From Fomitopsis serialis (taxonomy: Eukaryota > Basidiomycota > Agaricomycetes > Polyporales > Fomitopsidaceae), in assembly GCF_022376445.1 (NCBI RefSeq), contig NW_025954967.1, forward strand, positions 1 to 64,000: DNA of 64,000 nucleotides, given 5' to 3'. Below are positions 1 to 10,256 of this stretch, one piece after another. The position numbers and the translations under genes are program-made. Below the pieces are notes generated by a model, which worked only from the letters and a program-made list of their open reading frames with translations, was not told the origin of the DNA and did no database searches. Position 1 is the first letter of the stretch. Each line of letters starts with the position of its first letter.

Positions 1-196
1 TTACTTAGATAAGGAATTCACTTTATTAGCTCGACGTTCGCATGTATTTACCTCGCGCGTTTGCCTCCCCGCCCCGAGGACGAGACAAACCGCACACTCG
101 TTTATCGATATACCCCGCCGCTCGTGCACTCCATTCGCTCGTTACCGCCCAACGCCGACGTTCGTTCAACAGACCCCCTCGTGGGTCTCTTTAGCT

Positions 197-1159
197 CTAC
201 TCATCTACCGGTTTTCTCTTTTTTCCAAGCGTGGGAAAAGTCGAGATGGATGTGGTAGTGGTGAGAGGAGCTCTCCTAGTTATGTCAGGGGGACAGTGGC
301 CGAATGCCATGTGTAGCGTTTTGAGACGAGTGTTCTTGCCAAGATCAGGGATGGACACCGGCTTCGGAGAGTCATCCCCCGAGAGCGGCCGGTCAGGGAA
401 GTGAAGGAACAAGTGTTCCAGGAAGTCACCTGACGCGTCGAGCAGCTTCTGCACCAACCAATGCGGAGTGAACTCTGAGCCGATCTCCGTTGTAGCCAGT
501 CTCCGTAGGCATCGCTGCCCGCCCTCGAACCACCTGGTGAGCATATCCAGGTTCGGTTTGGCTGTGAATCCATGGTGAGGAACCCAAATGAACGTATCGA
601 CGTTGCATCCGAGCGAGCCGTCCACGGAAAGAGCTGATGACCATCTATCCTCCGATGAGATAGACGAATCGAGAAGGGTTAAAGTTGACAACGCGCCCGA
701 AGCACAGATCAATGAAGCTAGGTCATCTCCGTCGCTCTGCATCGCACAGATCTTCAGCGTCCTCAAGTGCGGTATGAGGGAGCGCAGCCTGAGATCGCTC
801 CTGAATTCTTCGGGAATGCGAAAAGTGAACCCCTCCAAAGTGAGGTGCGAAAGGCGACATAGCTTCTGAAGGAGGTAGAGCCATCCCGAAGGGTTATTCC
901 GATACGACCCAGAGATGGAAAGCACGCGGACGTATTGGGCCACGTATTGACACTCAACGAGCAGGGTTTCGAAGGAATGGTAATGATGACTTCTGTAGAG
1001 GCTGACGCAGTGGAACCTATGATAACGAGACGCGGGAAGCAGGGCATGGCAAGTATAACTACATGCCGCAAGCGCGCTTCGGTTGTTCCACAAGTGGTCG
1101 ACGATGTTGTCCCAGGTTTCGGCAGGGAATGGCCCACCCGGTGTGGCCTTCATCGACAT
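197..1159 (-). CDS. F-box-like protein, 3'-truncated paralogue
   Basis: This single-exon reading frame encodes 320 residues. The N-terminus (PAETWDNIVDHLW, then a Cys-rich ALAACSYTCHALLPASRY stretch) is an F-box-like domain of the kind Agaricomycetes use in SCF ubiquitin-ligase substrate adaptors. The rest is leucine-rich and repeat-like (LSHLTLEGFTF, LRTLKI, ALSTLTLLD). It is clearly paralogous to the gene at 3238-4590, matching it domain by domain up to the TRLKTLHMAFGHCPPDIT segment, after which similarity stops and about 30 unrelated residues lead to a stop. The partner has roughly 140 more residues, so this copy has lost its 3' end or continues through an intron I cannot recognise. The substrate is unknown. 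The paralogy is seen directly; the SCF role is inferred from the family. Confidence 0.6.
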   Translation of the reverse strand: MSMKATPGGPFPAETWDNIVDHLWNNRSALAACSYTCHALLPASRYHRFHCVSLYRSHHYHSFETLLVECQYVAQYVRVLSISGSYRNNPSGWLYLLQKLCRLSHLTLEGFTFRIPEEFRSDLRLRSLIPHLRTLKICAMQSDGDDLASLICASGALSTLTLLDSSISSEDRWSSALSVDGSLGCNVDTFIWVPHHGFTAKPNLDMLTRWFEGGQRCLRRLATTEIGSEFTPHWLVQKLLDASGDFLEHLFLHFPDRPLSGDDSPKPVSIPDLGKNTRLKTLHMAFGHCPPDITRRAPLTTTTSISTFPTLGKKRKPVDE

Positions 1160-1857
1160 GGCTTGTGCCTAAAACTAACGTCAGGTTCTGCAAACAGGAG
1201 TGCTTCAAAGCATTGAAAGCAATGAGCATCGTTGACTTACAAAAATTGGCGTTGCCCAAACGTCGCCCCGTTTGGTGTCCTTGTCCTTGCACCTAAGCGT
1301 GGCAAGTAATCAACACGTCGTCTTCTCGTCCTGTGTTACGATCTCGGGACTACGAGACGTAAGTTAGCTGGCGGAGAAAACAACAAAATGTACAGCTGTT
1401 GCTCGGGTGGAGGGAAGTGGCGGCGTACGCGCGGCACGCGCGTGTAGCATACCGGCATCTACCGTTGATCGTATGTACCGGTTCATTTCGCCACAAGCGC
1501 GTCCTCGAAGCGCTCGGGATCAAACTCACTTGTTCTCTACATACTTTCTAGTGATTGACTCCTCAGTCAATCTTGACAACAAGGAGACGGTCGACAGCTC
1601 GGATGTGGGACCTCCGCAGGAAAATGCGACCGACATCGACATTTCAAAGGACAAATATCTGCACATCGCGCATGCGAACACTGTCAGTCCTGAAGATCTG
1701 ATGCAGTGGACACGCGTAGTGTTGTTGAGCTTTCTGTTCGCTGCAATCAGGAGGCTTCCCAGTCTGGACCCACTAAGGTTAGAGTTCGCTGGCGGGGAAG
1801 CCACGATGGAAAATGAAGCACTTCATGTAGCTTTAAGTCTGAGCTCACCTTCGCCGC

Positions 1858-2672
1858 ATGTCCGCTCTGTCGACCATGGCGGAGTCCAACGCAGCTCAAT
1901 CCGCAGAATTGTGCCGCCTTTGCGGCGTAAAGGCATCTATGAAGTGCCCTCGTTGCTGCGACGTCTCCTATTGCTGCGACGAGCATATCACTGAGGTGAG
2001 CACTTCGTCACCGATCTGTTGTATCTAGGACATACTCAAATATTTCAGGATTTTCCCCAACACAAAAGACTCTGTGCAGCCCCGACGGGTGTTCGACCGC
2101 GCACTGTCAAGATCAGCGCCATCCTTTTCCCCGTCAACGAAGACGCACCTCGCATAGTCAAGGTTCTCTGCAAGGTGCAGCGCGAAGACCCGACGTATCC
2201 CGGGGACCTCGGCATCGCACACTCCCCGAACCTCAGGAAATGGTTCGAGATCAGGTCTGTGCGACCTACGATCGTACTCCCGATGGTGTTCAGCGGTGGT
2301 CCACCTGTGGACGGCTCTGCGCCCGCATACGACCTCGTTGTCTCATATGACGCCTGTTACCTCTTCAACGGTTCCCGGATTAATCGTTGTCTCCGGGAAT
2401 TGACGGGAGGCTGGGTATGGTCATGCCGACCATGGGCAGGGAACATTGTGGTGATGAGGAAGGAGACGCCGCCAGCTGGCTGCCGCTCCTTGCGATTCCA
2501 TGACGCGGATATGGAGGAGGACCTGCCCAAGTTAATGCGCTTCTTCGCGACACCATGCACGCATCCTTCGCATTCGACTAGTACATCCCCGGCAGGTACA
2601 GGTTATGTAAAATCCTTTATGGTACTTCTTGTCGTCTTAGTTGCTTGTGTCGTCTTGCGATACGTTCGCTGA
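1858..2672 (+). CDS. MYND-type zinc-finger protein with C-terminal membrane anchor
   Basis: Exons are 1858-1995 and 2049-2672, giving 253 residues. The 53-nt intron (GTGAGC...TTTCAG) falls inside the zinc finger and is phase 0. Once joined, residues 19-54 hold CRLC, CPRC, YCC, then H and HKRLC, which is the Cys/His ladder of a MYND finger, a protein-protein interaction module. The middle of the protein (about 150 residues) is unfamiliar. The last residues (KSFMVLLVVLVACVVLRYVR) form one hydrophobic segment with a basic end, so the protein looks tail-anchored in an intracellular membrane. I chose the start at 1858 because it is the first ATG in frame with the finger; another ATG lies six codons later. 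It sits between two F-box paralogues on the opposite strand. Confidence 0.72.
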
Positions 2673-3237
2673 CCATGCAGAAGCCTCTCGAGTGGTAGCC
2701 AATGATCCTGTTTTCTGTAAATGCTTTACGATTGCGGCGGAAAATGCTACGTCTGTTTGTTGATTGTATCCTGATGACAACTCGCAACTCAACTACTCAG
2801 TGAGTGACACGCCGCGCACTATGATAACCGACATCGTCAATGCCGTACATGATATGCACATGATGTGGGGAGCACGTACCGAGAGAAAGCCCTCCGGTGC
2901 CAGTTTGGATATATATACGAACTTCAGAACATATCCCAACAGCGGTGAAGTCAATGATGATAAAAGTACTGAAAGCGTGTCCTCGAGTTGGAAAGCGTCA
3001 ATGCATTCGCTTGCGATGTACGGCCGCGAAACATAATAACGAGGCATTCTGGACGATTACTTGGCTCGAAAATGATTGTCACGTATCTTCGACCCCGTAT
3101 TTCTCTTCACAGTATGAATCACATCCTGATAAGCAACCATTGAGCCGCTCGTAGGTACTATATCCAGGCATAGTGACATGCCTAGCCCTGTGCATGTCTT
3201 AAGACGTATACGAGAGACGGGAGTCAGTTCAACTCAC

Positions 3238-4590
3238 CTAGAATTCCCAGGGCGCCTGAGCCTTGTAATACCATTCCGGATCGCCGAGGAAGTACTCCGG
3301 CGGGTACCACCGTCCGTTGGGGGCCTTCTGGAAGAACGCATCGCCGCCGGCCCACATCCAGACCACACCGAACCGTAATCTCCCGGGGCCTCCTACCCGA
3401 CTGAGGCGCGGGAGCGACAGCATAAGGCTGCAGACCAGCTGTGTCTGAAGTCCCGTTATGCTCTGGCTTAGTTCAGGAAGGGACGCGGAGGGGATGGCAT
3501 GGCGCCACAGATTGCGGAGATCGATGCCAAGTGTGCAGTTGAGAAGGGGATGGGTAAGACAGAGGTCGTTGAGCCCGATGCAGAATCGCACCCAGTCTGA
3601 GGCTAATTGGTCCATGGAGTCCTTGTGGGTCACGATGCGGAAGTTGAGAGAGGTGAGGTGACCCAACGCGTCGCGGGAGCTAGGTATGGACAACATGTGG
3701 GTGATGTCGAGCAGGTTGGGGCTCTGGACTGCAAGGTGCAACGTCTTGAGACGAGTGTTGTTTCTGAGGTCAATGAGGGGTGGGGTGCTGTGGTCGTCTA
3801 TCAAATCAGCGAACTCGAGGAATAGGTGTTCCAGCGAGTCGCCAGAGGCATCGAGTACTTTTTGCACCACCACAAGGGGCGAGGATTTTGCATGGATCCG
3901 CGTCACTGCCAGTCTCCGTAAGGGCTGCTTCCCCCGCTCAAGCCATTCGGTGAGCGCAGCCAGGGAACTGCGCTGTCCTGTGGGAGTGGTTTCGGGCTGC
4001 CAGATCAACGTACCGATGGTGCAGTCCCGCACGTCGTGCGTTGGGGATGCTAGAGCCGACATGTCGCATGGTGAGGCAGGTGAGCGGTATATTAGGGTGG
4101 ACAGGGCACCACAGGCACGGATCAGCGAAGCGAGATCGTCTGCTTCACTTGCCATCAACGTCAGATCCAGCGCCCGTATACCCCGTACGAGGGAGCCTGT
4201 CGTGCCCCTCAGTTCAGGAGGGATGTAGAAAGTAAACTGACGCAGCCAAAGGTGCCAGAGCCGATCCAGCTTTGGAAGGAGGTCGAGCCACTGTCCGTTA
4301 GACGGAAACATCTGATGTTCGCTGTCGGTCCAGCCGTAACCGTGCACGGCGAGCGCACGGACGTATCGTTGCACGTAGTTGTTCTCGGAGAGAAGGGCTA
4401 CAAAAGAATGATAACGAGCCGCATCGTGGAGGCAGACGTAGTAGAACGCATGATATCGAGAAGCGGGCAGCAGGGCGTGGCAGGTAAGGCTACATGCCGT
4501 GAGCGCCCGGCGATCGTTCCAGAGATGGTCGACGACGTTGTCCCATGTTTCGAGTGGAAGTCTTCCGTGCAACGTCGCTTCTGTTGGCAT
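3238..4590 (-). CDS. F-box-like domain protein, full-length paralogue
   Basis: A single exon encodes 450 residues. I place the start at 4590 because the next residues (MPTEATLHGRLPLETWDNVV) line up with the start of the paralogue at 1159; an upstream in-frame extension to 4671 has no counterpart there. An F-box-like domain (about residues 10-50) is followed by weak leucine-rich repeats and ends in a Trp/Tyr-rich tail (WYPPEYFLGDPEWYYKAQ). Such proteins are predicted adaptors of SCF ubiquitin ligases and are greatly expanded in Agaricomycetes. The frame is open throughout with no obvious intron. The product name rests on the N-terminal domain only. Confidence 0.68.
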   Translation of the reverse strand: MPTEATLHGRLPLETWDNVVDHLWNDRRALTACSLTCHALLPASRYHAFYYVCLHDAARYHSFVALLSENNYVQRYVRALAVHGYGWTDSEHQMFPSNGQWLDLLPKLDRLWHLWLRQFTFYIPPELRGTTGSLVRGIRALDLTLMASEADDLASLIRACGALSTLIYRSPASPCDMSALASPTHDVRDCTIGTLIWQPETTPTGQRSSLAALTEWLERGKQPLRRLAVTRIHAKSSPLVVVQKVLDASGDSLEHLFLEFADLIDDHSTPPLIDLRNNTRLKTLHLAVQSPNLLDITHMLSIPSSRDALGHLTSLNFRIVTHKDSMDQLASDWVRFCIGLNDLCLTHPLLNCTLGIDLRNLWRHAIPSASLPELSQSITGLQTQLVCSLMLSLPRLSRVGGPGRLRFGVVWMWAGGDAFFQKAPNGRWYPPEYFLGDPEWYYKAQAPWEF

Positions 4591-5304
4591 AGTTGCAGTT
4601 TGAGTTGTAGCGCACGATCGAGCCCTGTAGCAGCACCAACCCTCGAGTTCAGCACTTCCAGTTGTTTCCAAAACGATAGGCCCTCACCAAAAATGCGTAC
4701 ACAGGCGGAGGGCGTCGGATGTTGCCTTCGAGGTGATCCGCGCCTTCTTCTGTTCAACCCTGACCACCCGCCGTAGTCTGGCTCGCCCTCGACGCTGCCG
4801 ATTGTGGTTCAATTCTTGATGGGAATAGCAAGAACGACACACTCTGCCTGAGTGGGCCTTTTTGGAAGCAGCTGTCAAGAATAGCACCTAAACGCGTGCC
4901 GAGCCAAACTTGTACCTCGCTATGAGCCAGGTCTCACCTAGTTTGACTTGGGTGCTGTGAGATCTGACTGTATAGCGGTATGGAGTAGAGCTGCAAAAGA
5001 CTGAGCACAGTTGAGTACGATGGGGCGTGAGTGCCACAACGCGTCCCGGGCCGGCTTTCGCCGGTCTCGCCACAAGCGCGTCACACGCGCAGGCGCCAGG
5101 CCCAGAGTAAAGCTAAACAACTTGCATGCATTATGTATACAGCTTGCGCGAAGGACACAGTAGTGACGAGTACCGCAACACTAGTCTCCCCTAGTCAGAC
5201 CCATGAAGTTATTTGTGTGCGGACTCCTATTAGGAACTTGTTTAGTGAGGGCGGTCGTATACTGCGACTCGGTTTGAAGTACTGTTAGTCAGTCGTGCCA
5301 TGCG

Positions 5305-5649
5305 ATGAACAGGTACACATCCTCGGTAGGTGTCCCACTGCTCCCAACTCTGACGGTCATCCATTACATAAATATCACACCTCTCGCTCCCCAGTGCCTT
5401 CCCGACCGTGCTCGAACCCCCTCTATCTACGGGCCTAAAATCCACATCCTCGACGTCCCCGACGTCTCCCACCTCGCGCGGCTCAGCCAAATATGCATCC
5501 TAGACGCAATACTCAGCAGCGATACCATCGTCGCCCTCATCAGCCTTCCGGTGGTGGAACAGATGCGGCTCGGGACGCGGGATAGCAGCTTGATCGGACC
5601 AGAGCGGTCTATGAGGGCTGGCTGGCAGAGCTTGACCCGGGCTGCGTAG
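5305..5649 (+). pseudogene. F-box/LRR gene fragment
   Basis: This 114-codon frame contains PKIHILDVPDVSHLARL followed by a segment ending in ISLPVVEQMRL. It matches the leucine-rich section of the F-box genes at 37921-39114 and 53712-54877 (LDLPDISHLTALRDI, then CLLLRSPSVQSITHLYNC). No F-box or other conserved part of that family is found around it. I read it as an old internal fragment of that family. The alignment is by eye and short, so confidence is moderate. Confidence 0.4.
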
Positions 5650-5847
5650 ATTCTGTCAGGAAGGTCAGTCTCCGCTGGATACATTGGACTGGTGCAGTTC
5701 ACTGACCTCGGGATCTTCAAGAGTTTTGGGAACTGCAGGTGACAAATACTTGTGAGCCTGAGTATTCGCAGTAGCCACGATGGATAGCGGCACATCGTCT
5801 GCTGTGCCACCATCCGCTGCGGTACCGTTTCTCATACACTGTATCAA
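5650..5847 (-). pseudogene. Degenerate copy of an unidentified repeated gene start
   Basis: Read on the minus strand, a short frame (MRNGTAADGG..., then VATANTQAHKYL and VSELHQ) is followed by a segment with LPDRIYAARVKLCQP. A similar arrangement occurs on the plus strand at 36531-36776 (start MTRRIGDGADGAPL, then VATTHTQTHAK, later a CTGGTCAAGCTCTGCCAACCA string). Both look like diverged remains of one gene family whose function I cannot name. Confidence 0.3.
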
Positions 5848-5849
5848 TT

Positions 5850-7340
5850 TGGGACTGAAACCTACGGTACTAGTTAGCTCTGCACTGAGTGCATGCAGAG
5901 TGTCGATCAGCTCACCTTCAGTTTGCGGTCCTCAGTGTACCGACACCTTCCCATACGGCTAGATCGTCTGTCTTCCCAAAGTTCTATGACGGCGCCGTTG
6001 ATCCACAAAATGTATCGCGTGCAAGACTCGGGACCTGGCTTCTGAGCAGAAGCGCACAAACGGCCTCTCACGAGAAGTATCTCCGCTGGTATACACGGAT
6101 AGCGGTGGGGCGATATGACTCTTCGCGATCGCAGGGCCAGACACCGTACGACACGAGAATGCAGGAGCGCATCGACAACAGGGGTCGAGCTGTCTTCAGG
6201 AGGTTATTGTCACCTGTAACCCTATCTATGAGGGGAGGTAGAGCAATTCGTGGATAGTCCAGAGTGACACACGCTCGATTCGAGTGTATTGTGTCGTCCA
6301 CCACGATCGAGGACATTGAATAGGCACGAGGCGGTGTGCCTTAATGTTACGGTAGCGTGGTCCGCGATGTTCCCAGCACATTACTTACCGCATACCGGTG
6401 GGCCGCGCTGTGGCACGGCGACTATCCTGCAGTTGAGGTGTAGAGACGACATACGGAGATGTGGTGATCTCGGTGTTGCGTTCTCTGTGCAAGTGCACGG
6501 CCAGAGGTAGCGGTCTTCGTGTCCGGCGCGAGTCTGGGCTGTCGTGATTCTGATAAATACAAGGATGAGAGCTTAGGGGGGCGATGAGTGTATGACGCAT
6601 TGTCAGGACCTGGACTTCGCACATTAAATGCTTTTATTGGCACAAAGGCCGGCGAGTGGGCCTCGACCATCGAATGAAAGTCTCCAAAGCCTACCTCCAA
6701 CAGCCAGCGTCGAGGATGCCCGCAAGCTCAGTATGTGTAGGCGTACGTGGCAGTTGTCAACGGGACGTTCACGCCGTGTTGCGATTTTCCTGATGTTGTC
6801 GAAGCTGTCATAACCGGGCGGTGATGCCAGCGCCGTAAGCCGTCCGACGTGAATTGCCAAGTCCCTCCGGGCCCGCAGTCCGTGAAACTTTCGGACACGC
6901 AGATAAGGGTCTATAAGAGTAGGATTCACAGAGAGAGTACTGCAGTGGCCTAAGAAATAAACACTGAGGGGCTGATGAGGCACTCGCTGTAGGCCAAATG
7001 CCGACGGCGAGAAGGAGATGATGGTGGCTGAGGGCCTGAGGCTGAGGCGCCTGCCGCCGACGTGAAGTCGTGAACCCGGCAGGGGTCACGTGCGGGCGAT
7101 ATGCCGTGTCGGTCGAGCGCGTAGAAAACGGGCATCGACTCCTTTCCTCCGCCCTTCATCCTCCCGGCGGTCGTCGCGACCTCCTGTCTGGCTTGTTCGG
7201 TTCCTAAGGCACCATCCCACTCATAGTCCCTCCTTTTTGCCTCGCTGCACTTAACCTGAGTCTGTCCATCTTCCGACACCTCGCGCCTACCTGCCACAGC
7301 AGCTCTATCACCTCTTGCCAGCGACCCCAACAAGCTAGTC
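5850..7340. other. Intergenic, no supported gene
   Basis: Only short overlapping frames occur on both strands, without recognisable domains or consistent splice sites. The last 200 bases upstream of the transporter at 7341 are pyrimidine-rich (CTCCTTTCCTCC and CCTCCTTTTTG stretches), as is common near fungal transcription starts. Confidence 0.4.
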
Positions 7341-9011
7341 ATGTCCAGCAAAGACTACGAGAAGGCCTTGTCCTCTGATGAGCAGAGTGGCTCTCAGATG
7401 CTTGCCGTCCACGAAGAGAAGACCTCTAACGACCCACTGCCGTCACCCGTTACTGCGCAGGCCGCCCGGCCAGCCAACAAGCCGAAGCTCTCTGCAGCAG
7501 CGATCATTCCTATCTGGATCATCCTCAGCTCGACTGTCATCATCTACAACAATTACGTGTACAATACGTTACAGTTCCGGTTCCCCGTGTTCCTGGTGAC
7601 ATGGCACCTTACGTTCGCGGTGAGTGGGCCCTCGTTATCCTTGGAAAAACCGACATAAGATAGTGCGGTCTCGGGTGTTGGTCGCAAGGATGGATACTTT
7701 TAGGTGGGAGAACAGTGTTTCTGAGGCGCTTCGTGCAACACGATTGAACGAGCTGTCTGTGCATTGTCCGCTTCAGGTATCTCATCCACCTTGGTGTTTG
7801 AGGTTCCTGAAAGGGCGTTGTTCTAGCCAGTAACATGTCTATACTCTAGCAGAGTGGCCATAGGCGTCACCTTACACTTCGATGGTAAACGTACTTGCTA
7901 CGGAAGCCTCTCAGCATTGCGTTTTCTCACCCACCATTGAGAGGAATCGTTGTCTTTGCCCATTTCTGAGCTTGCCCGGACCCGAGATGCAGTACAGATG
8001 TACGCGCCGTAGCGCGTTGTCGAATGTGGCCAACTTCTTCACTGTCTAGTCACCTCTGTAGAATACTGCTTACTGTTTCTCTAGGCAATCGGCACCCGTG
8101 TCCTACAACGCACAACACACCTCCTAGACGGCGCTAAGGACATCCACGTCTCGAAAGATCTGTTCGTCCGCTCCATACTACCCATCGGTATCCTCTTCAG
8201 CGCTTCCCTCATTCTGAGCAACACTGCATACCTGTACTTGAGCGTGGCGTACATCCAGATGCTCAAGGTTAGTCCGCCGCTGTCACCACAGCATCGAATG
8301 CGATCTGATAATCCGTTTTACAGGCCTTCGTGCCCGTCGCGATCCTGCTCATCTCATGGATCTTCCGGATTGCAGAGCCCAACAAGAAGCTAGCCGTCAT
8401 CGTCATCATGATCTCGTCAGGCGTAGCGCTTGCTTCGCAAGGCGAGCTCAAGTTCAACCTCGTTGGATTCCTCACGCAGGCCGCTGCTGTCGTGGTACGT
8501 CCCCGCTTGTGGCTGATTTTATGACAGGTGACTGATGTAGGCCTTCCCGCAGTTCGAGGCATCGCGCCTCGTCATGATACAGATTCTTCTGCACAGCCTC
8601 AAGATGGACCCGCTCGTGTCGCTGCACTACTATGCCCCCGTATGCGCCGTCATCAACCTCGCCGTGCTCCCGTTCACGGAAGGTCTCGCGCCCTTCTACG
8701 AAGTGCTCCGCATCGGGTGCGTCTTCCCTCCTGCCTTACGCTGCCCACACTAACCGCTTGCCGCTTCTCACGACAGACCACTGATCTTGATAAGCAACGC
8801 AGCGATTGCGTTCCTCTTGAACGTCGCGGCCGTGTTCCTCGTCGGTGCGGGCAGCGGCCTCGTGCTCACGCTCGCGGGCGTCTTCAAGGACATCCTGCTC
8901 ATCTCCGGCTCCGTCCTCATTTTTGGCACGCCGATCACGCCGCTCCAGGTGTTCGGCTACTCGATCGCGCTCGGCGGCCTCGTCCTCTACAAGACGTCCG
9001 GCAGCAAGTAG
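7341..9011 (+). CDS. TPT-type sugar-phosphate/nucleotide-sugar transporter
   Basis: Five exons, 7341-7619, 8085-8267, 8324-8494, 8553-8716 and 8777-9011, give 343 residues. After a roughly 50-residue cytosolic N-terminus the protein is nearly all hydrophobic helices, as expected for the ten-helix drug/metabolite transporter fold. Family landmarks include NNYVYNTLQFRFPVFLVTWH, LSNTAYLYLSVAYIQMLKAF (across an intron), FEASRLVMIQILLHSLKMDP and HYYAPVCAVINL. The C-terminus YKTSGSK resembles the lysine-rich ends of Golgi/ER members. These proteins exchange sugar phosphates or nucleotide sugars across Golgi, ER or plastid membranes; the substrate cannot be read from sequence. For exon 4 I used the AG at 8552 rather than 8540 because it restores the conserved FEASRLV junction. 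Intron 1 is 465 nt, long for this genome. Confidence 0.88.
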
Positions 9012-9455
9012 AACGCCGCATTCACCCCGGAATCGAGTGCCCCCACCGGTACCCAAGACCCAGTCTTGGTTCGGCGTAGCATACGTACGTGTGATTGTTT
9101 AGTGGATATTTGAATACCGATCTCGAACGATATGTCCCTCCCTTGTCATCTTGGGTCCGTGCGCTCCTTTGTACATATGTAATGGCGTTAGACGGCGATG
9201 CTGGCTTCTTCTCTGGACAATGCCTCCCCCCCTTTTGTAGAGCATTCCTATTACAGTACTGCAATCCATCCGTAGACTCGTCGTGTGTGGAGCTTGAGCG
9301 CTTGAGCGCCTATTCATAACCCGAGTGTTTGTCGTGGTTCGATCACTAGGACGTTTTGACCATCTGTGTGATTTGCTTGCATTACCGGAATTTGAACGCT
9401 AACACGATCATACACACGTCTCCACTGGAGCTGAGCGTTGAGCGCTGTGCAGCTC

Positions 9456-9456
<1 letters not shown>

Positions 9457-9486
<30 letters not shown>
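9457..9486. repeat. (AGT)10 microsatellite
   Basis: Ten perfect AGT units. The tract sits directly upstream of the phytase remnant at 9487-9787. Confidence 0.95.
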
Positions 9487-9787
9487 CTTCGCGAGCCGGA
9501 TGGTGCCGTGAGTCAAGTTCTCCGTGACTAGGATGGTCGTGGAGAGGCGTGTGCGGGTTGAGGAGGAGGAGGAGGGGTGGGTGATTCTGGCAGGTGACGC
9601 TGGGGCTGAGGAGAGGGAGACAGAGACGTTCGTCAGGATCTTCGTGAACGACGCGCTGCAGCCCCTCGAGTTCTGCGGCGCAAAGACGCGCGCAGGGATG
9701 TGCCGGTTGGACGCGTTCGTGAAGAGCCAGGGATACGCGCGGAGGAACGGAGACTCGGATGGAGACTTTGAGAGGTGTTACAACTGA
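9487..9787 (+). pseudogene. Orphan C-terminal fragment of a histidine acid phosphatase (phytase)
   Basis: The frame at 9518-9787 contains RMVVERRV, then FVRIFVNDALQPLEFCG, CRLDAFVKSQGYAR and a final NGDSDGDFERCYN. This matches, from memory, the end of basidiomycete 3-phytases and related histidine acid phosphatases (VNDAVQPL, a Cys-Leu-AFVESQ-YAR motif and DF-KC at the end). Just upstream, VFASRMV is followed by an in-frame TGA and then a second RMV. The catalytic RHGxRxP part and the rest of the enzyme (some 350 residues) are absent from the preceding sequence, which is the 3' flank of the transporter. So this is a stranded terminal exon. It would be a secreted phosphate-scavenging enzyme if whole. 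Confidence 0.65.
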
Positions 9788-10256
9788 ACGACGTGCATGT
9801 CGTCGGGTTTTCCGATCGAGTGGTTCAACGTTCACTGCAGAGAGAGATACCCGGTACGCATGCTTGTTGATACCTACTACGTTTGCCAGGGATACACGAA
9901 TACCCTGATGTATTGTATTGTTTCAAGGTTGAGTGCTGAGTGTTACCTTTATTGTGTGGCCATATGTGTTTGAGTTGTCAAATCGTATACGTACGTAGCA
10001 TCACGCAAGGTCTTACAGACGAGTCCTCCTCCAGTCACTTTAGCTCCTACGGTGAGGTGGCGCTGCCCAGTAAAGCATCGTCCACGAATACTTTTCAGAG
10101 CAATCTATCTGTACGTACATCATGATGGCGGTTTCCCGCTCACTACGCTGCCGTTTAGAAAAGGTCCACGCGTTGTCTATCGGTCATACAGATGTTTGTT
10201 GCTACGTTGCTTATGCGTGTCCCAGGAATCTATGCATTCGCTGACTCTTCGGTCAT

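Noticed and set aside
9457..9486. AGT repeat as coding Ser or Val tract of the phosphatase
   Set aside because: An in-frame stop (TAG or TGA) occurs in or after the tract in the relevant frame, and phytases have no such tract.
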